Positions 52,926 through 63,100 of a stretch of 64,000 nt of DNA are shown here, piece after piece. Numbering within the stretch: position 1 is the stretch's first letter; the number at the start of each line of letters is the position of its first letter. The DNA is from Deltaproteobacteria bacterium. GTDB lineage: Bacteria; Myxococcota_A; UBA9160; SZUA-336. The stretch is from NCBI GenBank assembly GCA_029261925.1, contig JAJDAJ010000035.1:83774-147773 (forward strand). Direction: 5' to 3'. A program made the translations under genes and the position numbers. The notes beneath the pieces were generated by a model. That model saw nothing but the letters and a program-made list of their open reading frames with translations. It had not been told where the DNA came from and made no database searches.

Positions 52926-55073
52926 ATGGCCGGCGCACTGTTCAGCCCGTCGTGGTACCGCGTGGCCCGGATCCGGCCGCGAATCCGCGCCCACGCGCGC
53001 TTCGAGCGCCACACGTACCGCTCGCAGCTCTGGTACGTACTCCAGGATCCGGCGACGGGGCGCTGCCACCGGCTGACGCCGGCCGCGTACCAGCTGATCG
53101 GCCGCATGGACGGCGAGCACACGGTCGACGAGATCTGGGAAGGCGCGCTCGAGGAGCTGGGCGACGACGCGCCCACCCAGGACGAGACCATCCGCCTCCT
53201 GGGGCTACTGCACTTCGCCGACGTGCTGCGCTGCGACGTCTCTCCCGACACCCTGGAGCTGCTGCGGCGTCGTCGTCGCCAGGAGCGAGCCGAGTGGTGG
53301 CGACGCTACGCCAGCCCGCTGAGCCTGCGGGTTCCGCTCGCCGATCCCGATGCCTTCCTGCTGCGCGTGCTCCCGCTGGCACGCCCGCTGTTCAGCCGCG
53401 CCGTGGGCCTGCTCTGCCTGGCCCTGATCGGGCTGTCGGCTGTGCTGGCCGCCTCCCACATCGGGGCCATCACCGCGGACGCGGGGCGCCAGCTCCTCGA
53501 GCCGCGCAACCTGCTGCTGCTCTGGCTCGTCTATCCGCTGGTCAAGGCGGCCCACGAGCTCGGCCACGCCCTCGCCACGCGCGTGCGCGGAGGCGAGGTG
53601 CACGAGATGGGCGTCATGTTCCTCGTGCTCATGCCCGTGCCCTACGTCGACGCCTCGGCGGCGGCGGCGTTCCCGAGCAAGCGCGATCGCATGCTCGTCG
53701 GCGCGGCGGGCATGCTCGTGGAGCTGGTGCTCGCGTCGCTGGCGCTGCTGGTCTGGCTGGCCACCGAGCCGGGGCTGGTGCGCTCGATCGCCTACAACGT
53801 GATGTGGATCGGCGGCGTGTCCACGCTGCTGTTCAACGGCAATCCACTGATCAAGTTCGACGGCTACTACGTGCTCTCGGATGCGATCGAGATCCCGAAC
53901 CTGGCGGCGCGCTCCCGGCAGTACCTGGGCTACCTGATCGAGCGGCACGTCTTCGGGCAGGTCGATGCACGCTGTCCGGTCACGGCCGCCGGTGAGCCGG
54001 CCTGGTTCGTGATCTACGGCGTGGCGTCGTTCGTCTACCGGCTCCTGCTCTCGGTCGGGATCGCGCTCTTCGTGGCCGGGAAGCTCTTCGTGATCGGCGT
54101 GGCGCTGGCCGTCTTCTCTGTGGTCATGCAGGTGGTCGTGCCGGCGCTGCGCACCGCCGGCTTCGTGCTCGCCAATCCCCGCCTCGCGGCCGTGCGCGCG
54201 CGTGCCGTCGGCAGCAGCGCGGCGGCGCTCGTCGCCGTGGCGATCCTGGTCGGGCTCGTCCCGCTGCCGCTGTTCACGCGGGCCGAGGGCGTGGTCTGGC
54301 CCCCCGAGGGAACCCACGTTCGAGCGAGCGCGGACGGCTTCGTGCTGCGTTTTCTCGCGACGCCCGGGAGCGAGGTCGAGCCGGGCGAGCCGCTGGTGCT
54401 CACGCGGGACCCCGAGCTCGAGGCGCGCGTCTCCGTGCTCGAGGCGCGTCTGCGCGAGCTGCGTGCGCGTCTGCACGCGCAGCGCCGCACGGATCTGGTC
54501 CGCGCACAGATGACCGGGGACGAGATCGTCGGTGTCGAGGCCGAGTGGCTGGACGCACGCGAGCGTGCGGGAGAGGTGCTGATTCGCAGCCCGGCCCGCG
54601 GGCGCTTCGTGGTTCCCTCCGCCGCCGATCAGCCGGGCAGCTACTTCGAGCAGGGGGAGCTGATCGGCTACGTGATCGGGCCCTCGCTGGAGACCGCCCG
54701 GGTCGTGCTCTCGCAGGCCGACGTGGCACTGGTGCGAGAGCGCACCCGGGCGGTCGAGGCGCGCCTGGCCAGCGCCCCGGCCCGCGTGCTCGACGCATCG
54801 ATCGAGCGTCTGGTGCCCGCGGCGACCCGGCACGTTCCGAGCGCTGCGCTGAGCAGTACGGGGGGCGGGCGCGTGGCCGCAGATCCCTCCGACCCCGACG
54901 GCCTGCAGGTGCTCGAGCCGCTGTTCTGGCTCGACGTGACGCTGCCCGGAATCGGCCCCGACCCGCGCATCGGCGAGCGGGTCCACGTCCGCTTCGATCA
55001 CGGCGCCGAGCCGCTCGCCCGGCGCGGCGCGCGGGCGCTGCGCCGGCTGTTCCTGCGCGAGCTCGGGGTCTAG
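52926..55073 (+). CDS. PqqD-like / M50 zinc protease / HlyD-like fusion membrane protein
   Basis: This is a 715-residue multi-span inner-membrane protein. The N-terminal 85 residues resemble PqqD (YVLQDPATGRCHRLTPAAYQLIGRMDGEHTVDEIW), a peptide-binding fold. A site-2-protease-type M50 region then has the zinc motif HELGHALA near residue 211 and NPLIKFDGYYV near 307 with the third ligand Asp. The C-terminal third is a HlyD-like periplasmic part with a lipoyl-like region (GFVLRFLATPGSEVEPGEPLVL) and a short coiled coil. Both metal motifs are intact, so proteolysis within the membrane is plausible. It could act on peptides or the exported substrate. It is the second operon gene, 4 bases from both neighbours. 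Confidence 0.87.
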   Translation: MAGALFSPSWYRVARIRPRIRAHARFERHTYRSQLWYVLQDPATGRCHRLTPAAYQLIGRMDGEHTVDEIWEGALEELGDDAPTQDETIRLLGLLHFADVLRCDVSPDTLELLRRRRRQERAEWWRRYASPLSLRVPLADPDAFLLRVLPLARPLFSRAVGLLCLALIGLSAVLAASHIGAITADAGRQLLEPRNLLLLWLVYPLVKAAHELGHALATRVRGGEVHEMGVMFLVLMPVPYVDASAAAAFPSKRDRMLVGAAGMLVELVLASLALLVWLATEPGLVRSIAYNVMWIGGVSTLLFNGNPLIKFDGYYVLSDAIEIPNLAARSRQYLGYLIERHVFGQVDARCPVTAAGEPAWFVIYGVASFVYRLLLSVGIALFVAGKLFVIGVALAVFSVVMQVVVPALRTAGFVLANPRLAAVRARAVGSSAAALVAVAILVGLVPLPLFTRAEGVVWPPEGTHVRASADGFVLRFLATPGSEVEPGEPLVLTRDPELEARVSVLEARLRELRARLHAQRRTDLVRAQMTGDEIVGVEAEWLDARERAGEVLIRSPARGRFVVPSAADQPGSYFEQGELIGYVIGPSLETARVVLSQADVALVRERTRAVEARLASAPARVLDASIERLVPAATRHVPSAALSSTGGGRVAADPSDPDGLQVLEPLFWLDVTLPGIGPDPRIGERVHVRFDHGAEPLARRGARALRRLFLRELGV

Positions 55074-55077
55074 GGCC

Positions 55078-57027
55078 ATGTCGTCTCGCGGGAGCCTGAC
55101 GCGTGCCGCGGCGCTGCGCCCCGGCGTGGCCAGCGGCGCCCGGCCGGAGCGCGCGCCCGAGCGCAGCGGCTGGCTGGATCGCGCGGCCCACGGAGCGCGC
55201 GGCTGGCTGCTGCGCCGGGGCGGGGGCGTGAGCCTGGACGAGAGGGTCGCCCGGGTGCGCGCGCTGCGCCGCGAGCTCGGCGAGCCCGACGAGGCCGGCT
55301 TCCGGGCGCGGCGCGACGAGCTGCGCGAGGCCCTGGTGCGCGAGGGCCTGCGCGACGAGCTGATCGAGCGCGGCTTCGCGCTGGTCTGCGAGGCCGCGCG
55401 CCGGACGCTGGGCTTCGAGCACTACGACGTGCAGCTGATGGGCGGCTGGCTGATGGCGCGCGGGATGCTCGCGGAGATGCAGACGGGCGAGGGCAAGACC
55501 CTCACCGCCACCCTGCCCGCGTGCACGGCGGCGCTGGCCGGCATTCCGGTGCACGTGATCTCCGCCAACGACTACCTGGTGGCGCGCGACGCCGCCGGAA
55601 TGAGCCCGGTGTACGCGGCGCTCGGCCTGAGCGTCGCTGCGGTCACCGATTCCGAGCGCGACCCCGCCGCCCGGCGTGCCGCCTACGCCAGCGACGTGAC
55701 CTACGGCACACCGCAGCAGATCGCCTTCGACTACCTGCGGGACCGCAGCGCGCCCTCGGGCGCTCCGCTGCTGCGCGGCCTGTGCTTCGCGGTGATCGAC
55801 GAGGCCGACAGCGTGCTGGTCGACGAGGCGCGGACGCCGCTCATCCTCTCGGCCCAGCGGAGCTCCGCGCTGGAGCGGCGCACGTACCGCAGCGCTCTGC
55901 GCCTGGCGCGGGCCCTCGAGCTGGGCGCTCACTTCCGCATGGACGCGCGCTCGGGAGGCATCGAGCTGACCGCCGCCGGAAGGGCGCAGCTCGAGGATCT
56001 GACCCGGCCGCTGCGGGGCATCTGGTCGGGGCAGCGCCGCCGCGAGGAGTGGGCACTGCGCGGGCTGCGCGCACTGCACCAGTTCCACCGCGACCGGCAC
56101 TACCTGGTGCGCGACGGCAAGGTCCAGATCGTCGATCCGTCCACCGGTCGGGTGAGTGCGGACCGCGCCTGGGAGAACGGTCTGCACCAGCTGATCGAGC
56201 TCAAGGAGGCCTGTGAGGTCACGCCGGAGCGCGAGACCCTGGCGCGCATCAGCTACCAGCGCTTCTTCCGCCGCTACCTGCGGCTGTCCGGGATGACGGG
56301 CACCGCAGCCGAGGTCGCGCCCGAGCTCTGGTCGGTGTACGGGCTGCACACGCAGCGCGTGCCGACGCGCCTGCCGCTGCAGCGTCGCGACCTGGGCATG
56401 CGCGTGCTCGCGGACCCCGAGGCACGCTGGCGGCTCGTCGTGCGCCGGATCGCGGAGCTGAACCGTCAGGGGCGCCCGGTGCTGGTGGGCACCTGCTCGG
56501 TCGGGGCCTCCGAGCAGCTCGGCGAGCGTCTGGCGAGCCACGGCATCGAGCACCAGGTGCTCAACGCGCGCCACGACGCCGCCGAGGCGAGCATCGTGGC
56601 GCGGGCCGGGCAGCCCGGGTGCGTGACCGTGGCCACCCACATGGCGGGCCGCGGCACCGACATCGAGCTCGGGCCCGGGGTGCGCGAGCTCGGCGGCCTG
56701 CACGTGATCTCGACGCAGCGCGCCGATGCGTCGCGGATCGACCGGCAGCTCCAGGGCCGCGCCGGGCGTCAGGGAGACCCGGGGAGCTTCGAGGCGATCC
56801 TCTCGCTGGCCGACGAGCCGGTCGCGCGCCACCACCCGCGCTGGCTGCTGGCGCTGGTGGCGCGCGTGTTTGCAGGGGACCAGTCTCTGCCCCAGGGGAT
56901 CGGAAACGTACTCACCTTGGTCCCGCAGCGTGCCGAAGAACGCCGGCATGCGCGCGCGCGGCGCGCGCTCATGGACCTCGAGGAGTACCAGGAGGACCTC
57001 CTGGCCTTCTCGGGCGAGCAGGAGTGA
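55078..57027 (+). CDS. SecA-like preprotein translocase ATPase, short accessory form
   Basis: This 649-residue SecA relative is shorter than the usual 850-900. Core motor parts are present: Walker A AEMQTGEGKTLT near 134-145, the DEAD-like VIDEADSVLVDEARTPLILS near 239, GMTGTAAE near 406, and MAGRGTDIELG near 522, with the Arg finger region QLQGRAGRQGDPGSF. The C-terminal helical scaffold/wing region and the zinc-binding tail of housekeeping SecA are missing. The protein ends soon after the second motor half. It probably drives a specific substrate, working with the neighbouring membrane proteins. It starts 4 bases after the M50 gene and overlaps the next HlyD gene (GTGA). Confidence 0.9.
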   Translation: MSSRGSLTRAAALRPGVASGARPERAPERSGWLDRAAHGARGWLLRRGGGVSLDERVARVRALRRELGEPDEAGFRARRDELREALVREGLRDELIERGFALVCEAARRTLGFEHYDVQLMGGWLMARGMLAEMQTGEGKTLTATLPACTAALAGIPVHVISANDYLVARDAAGMSPVYAALGLSVAAVTDSERDPAARRAAYASDVTYGTPQQIAFDYLRDRSAPSGAPLLRGLCFAVIDEADSVLVDEARTPLILSAQRSSALERRTYRSALRLARALELGAHFRMDARSGGIELTAAGRAQLEDLTRPLRGIWSGQRRREEWALRGLRALHQFHRDRHYLVRDGKVQIVDPSTGRVSADRAWENGLHQLIELKEACEVTPERETLARISYQRFFRRYLRLSGMTGTAAEVAPELWSVYGLHTQRVPTRLPLQRRDLGMRVLADPEARWRLVVRRIAELNRQGRPVLVGTCSVGASEQLGERLASHGIEHQVLNARHDAAEASIVARAGQPGCVTVATHMAGRGTDIELGPGVRELGGLHVISTQRADASRIDRQLQGRAGRQGDPGSFEAILSLADEPVARHHPRWLLALVARVFAGDQSLPQGIGNVLTLVPQRAEERRHARARRALMDLEEYQEDLLAFSGEQE

Positions 57028-58106
57028 GCGACGAGGTGGCGATCGATCCCGAGATCGACGAGGAGACGCGGGCACCGCGCGGCGATACGTCCGGCGGGCC
57101 CGCGCGCCGCTGGCTGCTGGCCGGTGCGGCCCTGGTCTCCCTCGCGCTGCTGCTCGTGCCGGGCTGGCTGCGACGCGAGCGCGCGCACGCGCCCGAGCGA
57201 CCCACGGCATCGCGGCCGGGCCTGCCCGCGACGCTGCCGGCTCGCGACTGGGACCCCGGGTCCGACGACGCGCGCGGAGCGCTGCCCCCGGGTCCCGCAA
57301 CACAGCGCGTGATCCCCGGAGCCGGGGGTCTCGATCTCGATGCCCCGGCGGCCGTCAACGCACTCTCGTCCACCTTCGAGTGCGTGATCGAGCCGTACGA
57401 GCTCGTCGAGATCGGCAGCCCCGTGCGCGGTGTGATCGAGGAGCTGCCGTTCGATCGCAGTGATCGCGTGGAGGCGGGCCAGACCGTGGTCCGCCTCGAG
57501 TCCGGCGTGGAGCAGGCCTCGGTCGAGCTGGCGCAGGCGCGCGCCGGAGGCGACGGCGTGCTCAAGGCCCGCGAGGCGAGCCTGGAGCTCGGCGAGCGCC
57601 GCCGCAAGCGCGCCGTCAAGCTCTACGCGCGCCGGGCACTGTCCGAGGACCTGCTGGACCAGGCCGACACCGACGCCGCGGTGGCCAGGCTCGAGCTCGA
57701 GCAGGCGCGCGAGACGCGGCTGCTGGCGGCGCTGGAGCTGGAGCAGGCCAGGCAGGTGCTGCGCCGGCGCTCGATCGTCAGCCCGATCGCGGGGGTGGTC
57801 GTGGATCGCATGATGTCCGAGGGCGAGACGGTCGACGACGAGAAGATCCTGACCATCGCGCAGCTGGACCCGCTGCGCGTCGAGGTGATCCTGCCCTCGG
57901 CCATCTTCGGCAGCGTGACGCCGGGCATGGTGGCCTCGGTGACCCCCGAGCTGGCGGCCGATCGCGTGCACGTGGCAGAGGTCGAGCGGGTCGACCGCGT
58001 CATCGATCCGGCAAGCGGCACCTTCGGCGTGCGTCTGCTGCTTCCCAACCCCGAGCACGCGATCCCCAGCGGCCTGCACTGCCAGGTGCGCTTCCTGCCC
58101 GACTGA
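57024..58106 (+). CDS. HlyD-family periplasmic adaptor
   Basis: This 360-residue protein has one N-terminal membrane helix (WLLAGAALVSLALLLVPGWL, about 29-48), a short linker, then a periplasmic adaptor region with a lipoyl-like hairpin (VRGVIEELPFDRSDRVEAGQTVVRLES), a coiled coil (about 155-235, Ala/Glu/Leu-rich) and a beta-barrel part (VEVILPSAIFGSVTPGM). It matches RND/ABC-type membrane fusion proteins. It is the second adaptor in this operon. GTG 57024 lies inside the SecA-like gene's stop (GTGA), so they are coupled. Confidence 0.88.
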   Translation: MSDEVAIDPEIDEETRAPRGDTSGGPARRWLLAGAALVSLALLLVPGWLRRERAHAPERPTASRPGLPATLPARDWDPGSDDARGALPPGPATQRVIPGAGGLDLDAPAAVNALSSTFECVIEPYELVEIGSPVRGVIEELPFDRSDRVEAGQTVVRLESGVEQASVELAQARAGGDGVLKAREASLELGERRRKRAVKLYARRALSEDLLDQADTDAAVARLELEQARETRLLAALELEQARQVLRRRSIVSPIAGVVVDRMMSEGETVDDEKILTIAQLDPLRVEVILPSAIFGSVTPGMVASVTPELAADRVHVAEVERVDRVIDPASGTFGVRLLLPNPEHAIPSGLHCQVRFLPD

Positions 58107-58114
58107 GGCGCGAC

Positions 58115-59620
58115 GTGAACGCGCGCTCGCCGACGCTCCGCCTCAGCCTGGGACTCGTCGCCCTGAGCTGCACGATCCTGCTGTCCCTCGATCTCCTCGG
58201 GATCGCACCCGCCGGCACCGAGGCGACGCTTCGCGAGCGCACGCAGATCGTGGACGGACTGGCGCAGCAGGTCGCCGCGGCGCTCTCGGGCGACGATCGT
58301 GCGGCCCTGCGCCGCGCGCTGGGCTTCGCGGTGCAGCGGCACGACGAGGTGCTCTCGGCCGGACTTCGCTCCCACGAGGGCCGCCTGCTGCTCTCGACCC
58401 CCGAGCACGCCCAGCTCTGGCAGCCTGACGACCCGGTGCGCTCGTCGCCCACGCACGCGCGCGTGGCGCTGTCGAGCAACGGCCGCGGGTGGGGAAGCCT
58501 GGAGGTGCGTTTCGACGACATGGCCAGCCGCGGTGTCCTCGAGGCGATCTGGGAGCGGCCCATTGTCCGCCTCACCCTGCTGCTCGGCGTGCTCGGCTTC
58601 GTTGCCTACCTGCTCTACCTGCGCCGCACCCTGCGCCACCTCGATCCCTCGGCGGTCGTCCCGGCGCGCGTACAGGCGGCGCTCGACGTGATGGTGGAGG
58701 GCGTGCTCCTGCTCGACGAGCAGGAGCGCGTGGTGCTGGCCAACGCCGCGTTCGAGCGCCGCACCGGCTACCCGATCAGCTCGCTGCTGGGGCGCCCGGC
58801 CTCGAGCCTTCCCTGGCAGATCCCCGGGAGCGCCGAGCCCGCGACCTCGCTGCCGTGGATCCGCGCCATCCGCGACTCCGAGGCGCCACCGGACGTACCG
58901 CTGGCGCTCGAGCACCGCGACACGGGCGAGCAGCACAGCTTCATGGTCAAGGGAGCGCCCGTGCTCGACGGCTGGCACCGCGCCAAGGGCGCCATCGCCA
59001 CCTTCGACGACGTGACCGAGCTCGAGCGCCGGACCGCCGAGCTGCAGCTCGCCCTGGCCCAGCTCGAGAAGTCGCAGCACGAGATCCGGCTGCAGAATCA
59101 GGAGCTCGAGACCCTGGCCCGGCAGGATCCGCTCACCGGCGTGTCCAACCGGCGCCACCTGCTCGCCTCGGCCGAGCCGCTGTTCACCGATGCGCGTGCG
59201 CGCGCGCGCGGCCTCTGCTGCGTGATGGTGGACATCGACCACTTCAAGGCGGTCAACGACACCCACGGTCATGCCACCGGGGACCGGGTCATCCAGCACG
59301 TGGCCGAGGCCATGACCTCGCTGGTGCCGTCGTCCGATCTGGTCTGCCGCTACGGCGGAGAGGAGTTCCTGGCCGTGCTGCCGGGTGCGGACGCGGCCGC
59401 GGCCGCGGCGGCCGCCGATCGGCTGCGCTCCCGGATCGACTCCCCGGGCTTCGCGCGCATCCGCATCAGCGCGAGCTTCGGCGTGTCCACGATCGTCGAC
59501 GGCGCCGAGACGTTCGCCGATCTGATCAACCAGGCCGATGCGGCCCTGTACGCGTCGAAGCAGCGCGGCCGCAACCGGGTCACGCGATACGACGACCTGG
59601 ATCCCGAGACGCTCGGCTGA
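58115..59620 (+). CDS. Membrane diguanylate cyclase with PAS and GGEEF domain
   Basis: This 501-residue inner-membrane enzyme would make c-di-GMP from two GTP. It has a first helix (about 10-28), a periplasmic region of about 120 residues, a second helix (about 150-170), a PAS domain (about 190-310), a short coiled coil, and a GGDEF domain with GGEEF near 414. The active-site residues look intact. The inhibitory RxxD site that normally lies just before GGEEF is absent (SSDLVCRYGGEEF), so product feedback may be missing. GTG 58115 is 6 bases after GAGG. It lies in the export operon, 8 bases after the HlyD gene. Confidence 0.9.
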   Translation: MNARSPTLRLSLGLVALSCTILLSLDLLGIAPAGTEATLRERTQIVDGLAQQVAAALSGDDRAALRRALGFAVQRHDEVLSAGLRSHEGRLLLSTPEHAQLWQPDDPVRSSPTHARVALSSNGRGWGSLEVRFDDMASRGVLEAIWERPIVRLTLLLGVLGFVAYLLYLRRTLRHLDPSAVVPARVQAALDVMVEGVLLLDEQERVVLANAAFERRTGYPISSLLGRPASSLPWQIPGSAEPATSLPWIRAIRDSEAPPDVPLALEHRDTGEQHSFMVKGAPVLDGWHRAKGAIATFDDVTELERRTAELQLALAQLEKSQHEIRLQNQELETLARQDPLTGVSNRRHLLASAEPLFTDARARARGLCCVMVDIDHFKAVNDTHGHATGDRVIQHVAEAMTSLVPSSDLVCRYGGEEFLAVLPGADAAAAAAAADRLRSRIDSPGFARIRISASFGVSTIVDGAETFADLINQADAALYASKQRGRNRVTRYDDLDPETLG

Positions 59621-59629
59621 GCGAACGGG

Positions 59630-59650
59630 CAGCCCGGGCCGAGCGGGCTG
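59630..59650 (+). terminator. Weak hairpin after diguanylate cyclase gene
   Basis: CAGCCC (59630-59635) and GGGCTG (59645-59650) can form a 6-bp stem with a 9-base loop ten bases after the stop codon. There is no T-tract. It may attenuate transcription between the export genes and the DUF3467 gene, or have no function. Confidence 0.25.
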
Positions 59651-59708
59651 GAACCCCGGATCAAGGGCACACGACGCGGTGCCGATCACTGTGGCAAGGA
59701 GACTCACC

Positions 59709-60041
59709 GTGGACGAGAACGGATCTGCGCCGCTGCCCGCCTCGCTGTACGTGAACTTCATGCGCGTGGGCTACCAGTCCTCCGAGTTCTTCCTGGCGTT
59801 CGGGCAGGTCGGACAGGACCGTGCGACCGCCCACCTGCTCTCGTCGCTGGTCACGACCCCGGCGCACGCCAGGGTCATGCTGGCCGCGCTGGGCGAGGCG
59901 GTCGCGCGCTACGAGCAGCAGTTCGGCGAGATCGAGGTGCCCGCGTCGGCGAGTCCGGGCGCCGCCGCTGCGGGACCGGCCGGGGCCGCTCCGCCGCGCG
60001 AGCCCGGCTCGCGCACGCAGCCGGGACGCAGGGCCGGCTGA
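59709..60041 (+). CDS. DUF3467 protein
   Basis: This 110-residue protein starts at GTG 59709 behind AAGGAG. It has the DUF3467 core: YVNFMRVGYQSSEFFLAFGQ, then ATAHLLSSLVTTPAHARVMLAALGEAVARYEQQFGEI. A Pro/Ala/Gly-rich C-terminal tail of about 30 residues follows. The function of DUF3467 is not known. It lies between the diguanylate cyclase and the giant surface protein, 126 bases before the latter, and could be a chaperone or regulator of that protein. That role is inferred only from position. Confidence 0.85.
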   Translation: MDENGSAPLPASLYVNFMRVGYQSSEFFLAFGQVGQDRATAHLLSSLVTTPAHARVMLAALGEAVARYEQQFGEIEVPASASPGAAAAGPAGAAPPREPGSRTQPGRRAG

Positions 60042-60167
60042 GCCGCGCGCCGTCCGCGCCCGCGCTGCGCGCTTCCTGCGCGCGCTGGTGTCGCAGGCCT
60101 TACAGTCTGGCCATCTCAGAGCCGATGTGTTCCACGGAGGGATCTGTCGTCTGGCTGTGAGGCTGAG
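60042..60167 (+). promoter_or_regulatory. Upstream region of the giant surface-protein gene
   Basis: These 126 bases contain no gene. The first 50 bases are very GC-rich, then GC content drops near TTACAGTCTGG (60109-60119). A GAGG ribosome site at 60159-60162 lies 5 bases before GTG 60168. A separate promoter for the surface protein is possible but no clear -35/-10 pair is visible. Confidence 0.35.
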
Positions 60168-63100
60168 GTGCGCGAACGTTCCGCAGGAAAACCGAAGACA
60201 CGCGCGCTGTTCGAGGAGCTCGAGCGGCGTCTGCTGATGTCCGCAGATGTCCCCGCGCTCCTGGATCCGTCGCTGGTGACGGGGCAGGAGCCAGCCGCGC
60301 AGGTCGAGCTGGTCGGGGACGACGTCGCCGCGGAGCAGCTCCGCCGCGAGCTGGTCTTCGTGGACAGCGGGATCGACGACTACGAGCTCCTGGTCGAGGA
60401 CCTGCGCGCGGCCAGCAGCGACGGGCGCACGCTCGAGGTGGTCCTGCTGGACCGCGAGCGCGACGGCATCGAGCAGATCAGCGACGCGCTCGCCGATCAC
60501 GAGGGCCTCGACGCGATCCACGTGATCTCCCACGGCAGCGACGGCGCGGCGCAGCTCGGCAGCGGCTGGCTCAGCGCCGACAGCCTCGACGGGTACGCTG
60601 CGCAGATCGCGAGCTGGTCCGACGCGCTGGCGGACGATGCCGACCTGCTCTTCTACGGCTGCAACCTCGCCGCGGGCGACAGCGGCGCCGGCCTGGTCGA
60701 GTCGCTGAGCAAGCTCACCGGAGCCGACGTGGCCGCGAGCACCGACCTGACGGGCAGCTCGGCGCTCGGAGGCGACTGGGAGCTGGAGTACTCGGCGGGA
60801 CGCATCGACGCGCTGACCGTGGCCAGCAACGAGCTACAGCTGAGCTTCGGCGGCGTACTGCTCACCCAGCAGTTCCAGCAAGGAGTCGACGGCTACTCCG
60901 GCACCCTCGACACGCACCTGAACGAGGAGCTTCCGGGTACGTCCTTCGGCAGCGACGCCTCGGTCAACGTCGATCTGGACTACACGGCCGGGGGCCAGGT
61001 GCAGGGTCTGATCCGGTTCGACGGGCTCTTCGGGACGGGACCCGGGCAGATCCCGCCCGGCTCCATGATCACGTCGGCCACCCTCAGCGTCGAGGTGACA
61101 GGTACCAGCTCCTCGGATGCCAGCATCACGCTGCACCAGATGCTCGTCGACTGGAACGAGGCCTCGACCTGGGATTCCCTCACCGGTGGCCTAGACTCCG
61201 GGAGCGAGTACTCGGCCAGCTCCGACAGCATGCTGCCGAGCCCCGACGTTGCCGGTCCACACGATTTCACCGGGTTGGAGGCGACGCTCCAGGCCTGGTC
61301 GGACGGTGCTGCGAACTACGGCTGGGCCGTCCTGACCGACACCGACAACGGACTGGACTTCAGCAGCTCCGAGAACGGGACGGTCGTGGATCGCCCCAGT
61401 CTCTCGATCACGTACGTGCCGGTCGTCACCGTGGATACGACCAGCGACGTATCCGACGGCGACGTCTCCTCGATCTCCGCCCTCTGGGCCGATCGGGGAG
61501 CAGATGGCCGCATCTCGCTGCGCGAGGCAATCGAGGCGGCGAACAGCACGCCCAATGCGGGAAGCGAGCCCGACCAGATCCGCTTCGACATCCCCGAGGC
61601 CCTGGTGGGCGGACTCCACCTGATCTCACTGACCTCGGCGCTCCCGAACATCACCGATGCGGTGGTCATCGACGGAGCCACGGAGTCGGACTTCGTGAGC
61701 ACGCCTGTCGTCCGCGTCGACGGCAGCGGGGCCGGAGCCGGTGTGGACGGCCTGTACCTGGCCGACGGCAGCGACGGCAGCACCATCCGCGGCCTGATGC
61801 TCACCGACTTCTCGCGGGACGGGATCTACATCGATGCGGGTGCTGACGGGGTGACGATCGCGGGCAGCTGGATCGGCAGCGACGGCACCGGCAACGCTGC
61901 CATGGGCAGCGGCGACGACGGCATCGACGTGCGCGGCGCGAATGCCACGATCGGCGGTACTGGAGCGCTCGATCGCAACGTCATCAACAACAGTGGCGAC
62001 GAGGGCATCAACATCGAGGGCGCCTCGGCGACCGGGAACGTCATCATCGGCAACTACATCGGCCTGGAAGCCGACGGTACGACCGGAGGCGGCAACAGCG
62101 ATGTCGGCATCGCCATCCTGCCGGGTGCGACCGGCAACCGCGTCGGTGGAACGACCTCTGCCGAGCGCAACGTGATCTCGATGAACTTCGAGGGCATCGA
62201 GATCAACACGAACGACAACGTGATTCAGGGAAACTACATCGGAACAGATGCCGGCGGCACCCTCGACCGCGGCAACCGCAGCGACGACGGAGTCGAGATC
62301 CAGTCCGGGGCCACCGGCAATCTGATCGGCGGTGCGGCCGCCGGGGCCGGGAACCTGATCGCCTTCAACCAGCGTAGCGGCGTGAACGTCGTCAGCGGCT
62401 CGGGCAATGCGATCCTCGGCAACGTCATCCACTCGAACGATCTGAGCGGGATCGACCTGGGTGGCGACGGCGTCACGGCCAACGACGCCGCTGACGCCGA
62501 CTCGGGCGCGAACTCCCTGCAGAACTTCCCGGTGCTCTCCTGGGCCTCGACGGACAGCGTGGGCTCGATCACGGTCGCTGGCACGCTCGTCGGTGTCGCG
62601 CTCACCGACTACCGGATCGAGTTCTTCGCCAGCGTGACCGGCGACGCCTCGGGCCACGGCGAGGCCGAGCGCTACCTGGGCTTCGTCGACGTCACGACCG
62701 ATGGGTCGGGCAATGCGAGCTTCAGCGCGCCCCTGTCGGCGGTGGTCGTTCCGGGCGAGCTGGTCACCGCGACAGCGACCGTGGATCTCGGTGGTGGCGT
62801 GTACGGCGACACCTCCGAGTTCGCCACGAACCTGGCCGCGGTCCCCGCTCCCCGCTCTCTCTGGATCAGCACCGACGCGAACGTGGGGGCTCCGGGCGCG
62901 GACGGTCTTCCGGGCGGGTGGACCGAGGGCGAGGTGCTCGGGCTCGGAGGTCCCGACCTGGCCCACGGGGCAGCGACCGACGGCGATCTGTCGAGCCTGA
63001 TCGACTTCTCGGCGTTCACTGCAGACGCCGTGGATGCGGGTGCTCTGCACTACGTCAACCGGGACCTCACGGTCGGCAGCGGCCCAAATACCTTCGACCT

